64,000 bases of DNA. Source: CAXMST01 sp963712765. Its GTDB lineage: Bacteria; Actinomycetota; Thermoleophilia; Solirubrobacterales; 70-9. This document shows, in pieces, positions 61,403 to 64,000 of this stretch. Made by a program: the position numbers and the translations under genes. Under the pieces are notes generated by a model that saw only the letters and a list, made by a program, of their open reading frames with translations, was not told the DNA's origin and did not search any database. The first letter of the stretch is position 1. Each line of letters starts with the position of its first letter. The stretch lies in the NCBI GenBank assembly GCA_963712765.1, contig CAVQIX010000004.1, forward strand, positions 62,001 to 126,000, read 5' to 3'.

Positions 61403-62715
61403 TGGGCCTGGCCGAGCGCATCGCCGAGATCGAGGAGGCGCGCAAACCGCCGGCTCCCGAGCCTCCCGAGGCCGGGCCGTTCGACCGCAACTTCTGGCGC
61501 AGCCCCTTGCGCGGCCGCTGGCTCACGTCGTTCCTCGGCTCAGCCCTGCTGCCGCTGCTGCTGGTCTGCGGGATCACCGGCTTCCTCTCCCACGCTGCCT
61601 ACGACCCCGATCTCGGCTCGAACGGAATCACCGGCGGATTCGACGACGGCTTCTACTTCTTCGATTGGCCGACGAGCCCCATCTGGCTCTACTCCCTGAC
61701 TCAGTCCCTGCACATACTCAGCGGCCTAGCCGCGATCCCGGTCCTGATCGCGAAGCTCTGGTCGGTGATCCCGCGCCTGTTCGAGCGCCCTGCGGCGCGC
61801 TCGGTCGCGGTCGGCCTCGAGCGACTCAGCATCGCGACCCTGGTCGGCTCCTCGATCTTCCTGCTCGTGACCGGGACGCTCAACATCACCTACTGGCTCC
61901 CGTTCCCCTTCGCCTTCGTCCCCGCCCACTACTACGCGGCGATCATCTTCGTCGCGGCGCTGGCGCTGCATGTGCTTGTGAAGCTGCCGGTGATCGCCAA
62001 GGCGTTCCACAAGGAGGGTGCCTTCCGCCCGCTCGGGGAGGGGATCGAGATGATGCGGAAGGCGGACGCCGAGGACGACACGTTGGCGCCGGTCAACCCG
62101 GCCGCCGCGACGATCTCGCGTCGCGGACTGATCGGCGCGGTCGGCGTCGCCTCGGCCGGCCTGGTCGGCCTCAACATCGGCACCAACCTGTTGCCGTCGC
62201 TCCGCGAGACGTCGTTGCTCTCTGCCCGCGGACAGAGCTACGGCGACGGACCGAACGACTTCCAGATCAACAAGACGGCGGAGTCGGCCGGAATCCCGAC
62301 CGACGCCGTCGGCGCTTCGTGGCGCCTGGTGCTCACCGGCGGCGACTCCGAGCTGAGCCTCAGCCGCGACGACCTGCTGGCGATGGAGCAGCGGACCGAG
62401 CGACTGCCGATCGCGTGCGTCGAGGGGTGGACCAGCTACCAGGACTGGACCGGCGTGCAGCTGAGGGAGCTGGCGAGCATGGCCGGATTCGACTCCGCCA
62501 TCGTCCTGGTCGAGTCGCTGCAGGGGTTCGGGGCGTTCAAGCAGGCGACGCTGAACTCCGGCCAGGTCGACGACGAACGCTCGCTGCTGGCGCTCAAGGT
62601 CAACGGCGCCGACCTCTCGATCGACCACGGCTTCCCCGCCCGCGTGATCGTCCCCGCCCTCCCCGGCGTCCACAACACCAAGTGGGTCCAGAAGATGACC
62701 TTCCAGGGAGCCTGA
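61402..62715 (+). CDS. cytochrome b-like membrane domain fused to molybdopterin oxidoreductase
   Basis: The 437-residue protein holds an N-terminal four-helix cytochrome-b561-type part with candidate haem histidines H104, H176 and H190; a twin-arginine motif SRRGLIG (239-245) followed by a fifth hydrophobic helix; and a sulfite-oxidase-fold Moco domain (about 300-437). Cys339 in PIACVEGW is the expected molybdenum ligand, and DHGFPARVIVPALPG with TKWVQKM is the typical C-terminus. Electrons could pass between membrane quinone and an extracytoplasmic substrate. Separate MsrP and MsrQ do a related job elsewhere. Confidence 0.87.
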   Translation: MGLAERIAEIEEARKPPAPEPPEAGPFDRNFWRSPLRGRWLTSFLGSALLPLLLVCGITGFLSHAAYDPDLGSNGITGGFDDGFYFFDWPTSPIWLYSLTQSLHILSGLAAIPVLIAKLWSVIPRLFERPAARSVAVGLERLSIATLVGSSIFLLVTGTLNITYWLPFPFAFVPAHYYAAIIFVAALALHVLVKLPVIAKAFHKEGAFRPLGEGIEMMRKADAEDDTLAPVNPAAATISRRGLIGAVGVASAGLVGLNIGTNLLPSLRETSLLSARGQSYGDGPNDFQINKTAESAGIPTDAVGASWRLVLTGGDSELSLSRDDLLAMEQRTERLPIACVEGWTSYQDWTGVQLRELASMAGFDSAIVLVESLQGFGAFKQATLNSGQVDDERSLLALKVNGADLSIDHGFPARVIVPALPGVHNTKWVQKMTFQGA

Positions 62716-62717
62716 CC

Positions 62718-63374
62718 GTGTCGCCGCCACGAGCAGACGCAAGCAGGCTCGACCGTTTCCGCTACGAGTACGGGGCTGAGCCGCTGCACCTGCTGGCGAC
62801 CCTCGCCAGCCTCTCGATCGTCCTCTACGCGATCCTGCGGATCTTCGAGATCCCCTCCACGGCCGGGATCCTGCTCTGGCTGGTCGGGGCGATCGTCCTC
62901 CACGACTTCATCGCTCTCCCGCTCTACTCGCTGTTCCTGCGGATCGCCGAGGAGGGAACCGACGCGGCGATCGAGCCGAGGCGGAGGGCGCTGATCACCC
63001 TCAACCACATCCGCATCCCCCTCGCCTTCTCGGCGCTCCTGCTCCTGATCTCCTTCCCGCTCGTCTTCCAGATCGACGAGCCGCGATATCGCCTCACGCT
63101 CGGCTTCGAGCTCACGCTCGACCGATACCTCGGCAACTGGCTGCTGATCACCGCTGCGATGTTCCTGATCTCGGGCGTAGCCTATGCGCTCAAGATCCGC
63201 AGCAAGAAGTCCCGCAGGCCGATGGTCGCCCGGGAGAGCCGGCGTCCCCCCGTGGAGGCGCCGAACAAGGCGATCGTGCTGGTCTCTCGCGGGGTACTCG
63301 CGGTCCTCGCCCTGTTCGCGGCCTGGGTCGCCACCCTGGCGCTGTACGGCGTCTTCAACTCCTTCCCGCTGTAG
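62718..63374 (+). CDS. hypothetical membrane protein of the redox operon
   Basis: The 218-residue protein starts at GTG two bases after the Moco fusion gene. It has five predicted helices: about 23-42, 46-66, 90-110 (IPLAFSALLLLISFPLVF), 128-148 and 185-210. His residues in LHLLATLAS and VLHDFIALPLYS may matter. No family is recognised. Tight spacing makes it a likely membrane partner of the redox enzyme. Confidence 0.75.
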   Translation: MSPPRADASRLDRFRYEYGAEPLHLLATLASLSIVLYAILRIFEIPSTAGILLWLVGAIVLHDFIALPLYSLFLRIAEEGTDAAIEPRRRALITLNHIRIPLAFSALLLLISFPLVFQIDEPRYRLTLGFELTLDRYLGNWLLITAAMFLISGVAYALKIRSKKSRRPMVARESRRPPVEAPNKAIVLVSRGVLAVLALFAAWVATLALYGVFNSFPL

Positions 63375-63458
63375 CGCCGGTCCGGGCCCGCGGGGGCTGG
63401 TCACGCCTCCACGCCCGAATCGTTCGAATACGCCACCCAACCGTCACGGTCCGCGACC

Positions 63459-63464
63459 TAGCAT
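63459..63464 (+). promoter_or_regulatory. -10 element TAGCAT, leaderless start
   Basis: TAGCAT ends 6 bases before the ATG at 63471, in the 96-base gap after the redox operon. Confidence 0.5.
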
Positions 63465-63470
63465 CGCCGC

Positions 63471-64000
63471 ATGTCCGGAGGGGACCAGCAGAGAGGGAGC
63501 ACCAGCGTCGAGCACGCGGCGCTGGTGCTTGTGGCCGCGGCGGTGGCGATCGCGGTCGTCTCGGCTGCTCGCCTGGCCGGCGACGAGAATCGGACTCCGG
63601 GCCTCGCCTCAGCGCTGCTGCGGAAGCAGCGCTGCGCGGTCCGCTATCCGGATCCCTGCTGGCAGGATCCTCTGACCGAAGCCTACGGCCGCCGGATCGC
63701 CGGCGCTGTCCGCGCCCTGGCGCCGGCGCCGAGACCGCTTCAGGGTCTCGTCGGCGTCGACTACCGCCGTTGTCGGCAGGTGCGATGCGCGATCCCGATG
63801 CCGGGAGCGCTCGGCGCCCACCTGACGATCAGCAACCGCCGCACCGTCGCCTTCAGCTCGATCCGCGACCTGCGGCGCAGCGAGGGCCGCGTGGAGATCG
63901 ACTACTGGCACTATCGCCCGACGATCGGCTGGGAGCTGGTCGAGCGCGTGGCCACGGAGGTCGAGCTCGGCGAGCTCGCCGCCACGCCCCTGCCCGAGGA
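63471..64000 (+). CDS. Flp/TadE-like prepilin N-terminus, partial at window end
   Basis: The frame is open from the ATG to the right edge (176 residues seen, no stop). It begins with a short polar leader and G-S-T-S-V-E followed by a hydrophobic helix (HAALVLVAAAVAIAVVSAA). Glu at +5 after the Gly is the hallmark of type IVb/Tad prepilin processing. The rest is a hydrophilic outside domain with four cysteines (QRCAVRYPDPCWQD and RRCRQVRCAIP) that may form disulfides. The C-terminus lies outside the window. Confidence 0.65.
   Translation, partial: MSGGDQQRGSTSVEHAALVLVAAAVAIAVVSAARLAGDENRTPGLASALLRKQRCAVRYPDPCWQDPLTEAYGRRIAGAVRALAPAPRPLQGLVGVDYRRCRQVRCAIPMPGALGAHLTISNRRTVAFSSIRDLRRSEGRVEIDYWHYRPTIGWELVERVATEVELGELAATPLPE

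Overview
This is GC-rich, densely coded DNA with no tRNA, rRNA or CRISPR array and no gene-free stretch longer than about 210 bases. The gene set points to Actinomycetota, most likely class Thermoleophilia (Solirubrobacterales or Gaiellales relatives). That placement is inferred from the scattered nuo genes, secreted trypsin-RTX proteins, the tandem ThyX and many TANNNT promoters lying 6-8 nt before start codons. It was not checked against any database.

Layout. (1) 13-29791 carries complex I in blocks: nuoCDE (13-2547), nuoF (9190), nuoG-nuoH (11052-14643), nuoI (17968) and nuoJKLMN (23708-29791). nuoA and nuoB are not in the window and presumably lie upstream. Between the blocks sit unrelated modules: a thiol/sulfur module (2684-9103: DsbA-like, VKOR, DUF2892, ArsR, MMPL, MBL-rhodanese, TauE), an unknown gene between nuoF and nuoG, an SDR plus an FtsX/LolD-type ABC transporter, and a lipid group (acyl-CoA ligase, SCP2, alpha-methylacyl-CoA racemase, HSL-type esterase). 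(2) 29892-39902 holds four secreted proteins with C-terminal RTX repeats (three trypsin-like proteases and one GH31 glycosidase), all on the minus strand, interleaved with an AEC transporter, a VOC protein and a double-domain ThyX. (3) 40016-46329 has acetyl-CoA synthetase and a MoxR/DUF58/transglutaminase set. (4) 46379-56504 has a TetR-controlled membrane/AhpD-like fusion, lipases, an ACT regulator, peptide deformylase, an arginase-like protein, several small unknowns and a YeeE-type sulfur transporter. (5) 56552-63374 has sugar and glycosyltransferase genes and a tight five-gene operon around a cytochrome b/molybdopterin oxidoreductase fusion. A pilin-like gene runs off the right edge.

The most interesting points are the divergent ArsR-centred thiol module embedded in the nuo locus, the loss of the conserved TM5 glutamate in NuoL, the tandem ThyX with complementary degenerate halves, the RTX protein family sharing a C-terminal cysteine-pair signature, the polytopic cytochrome b-Moco protein with an internal twin-arginine motif, and the recurrent leaderless promoter architecture.
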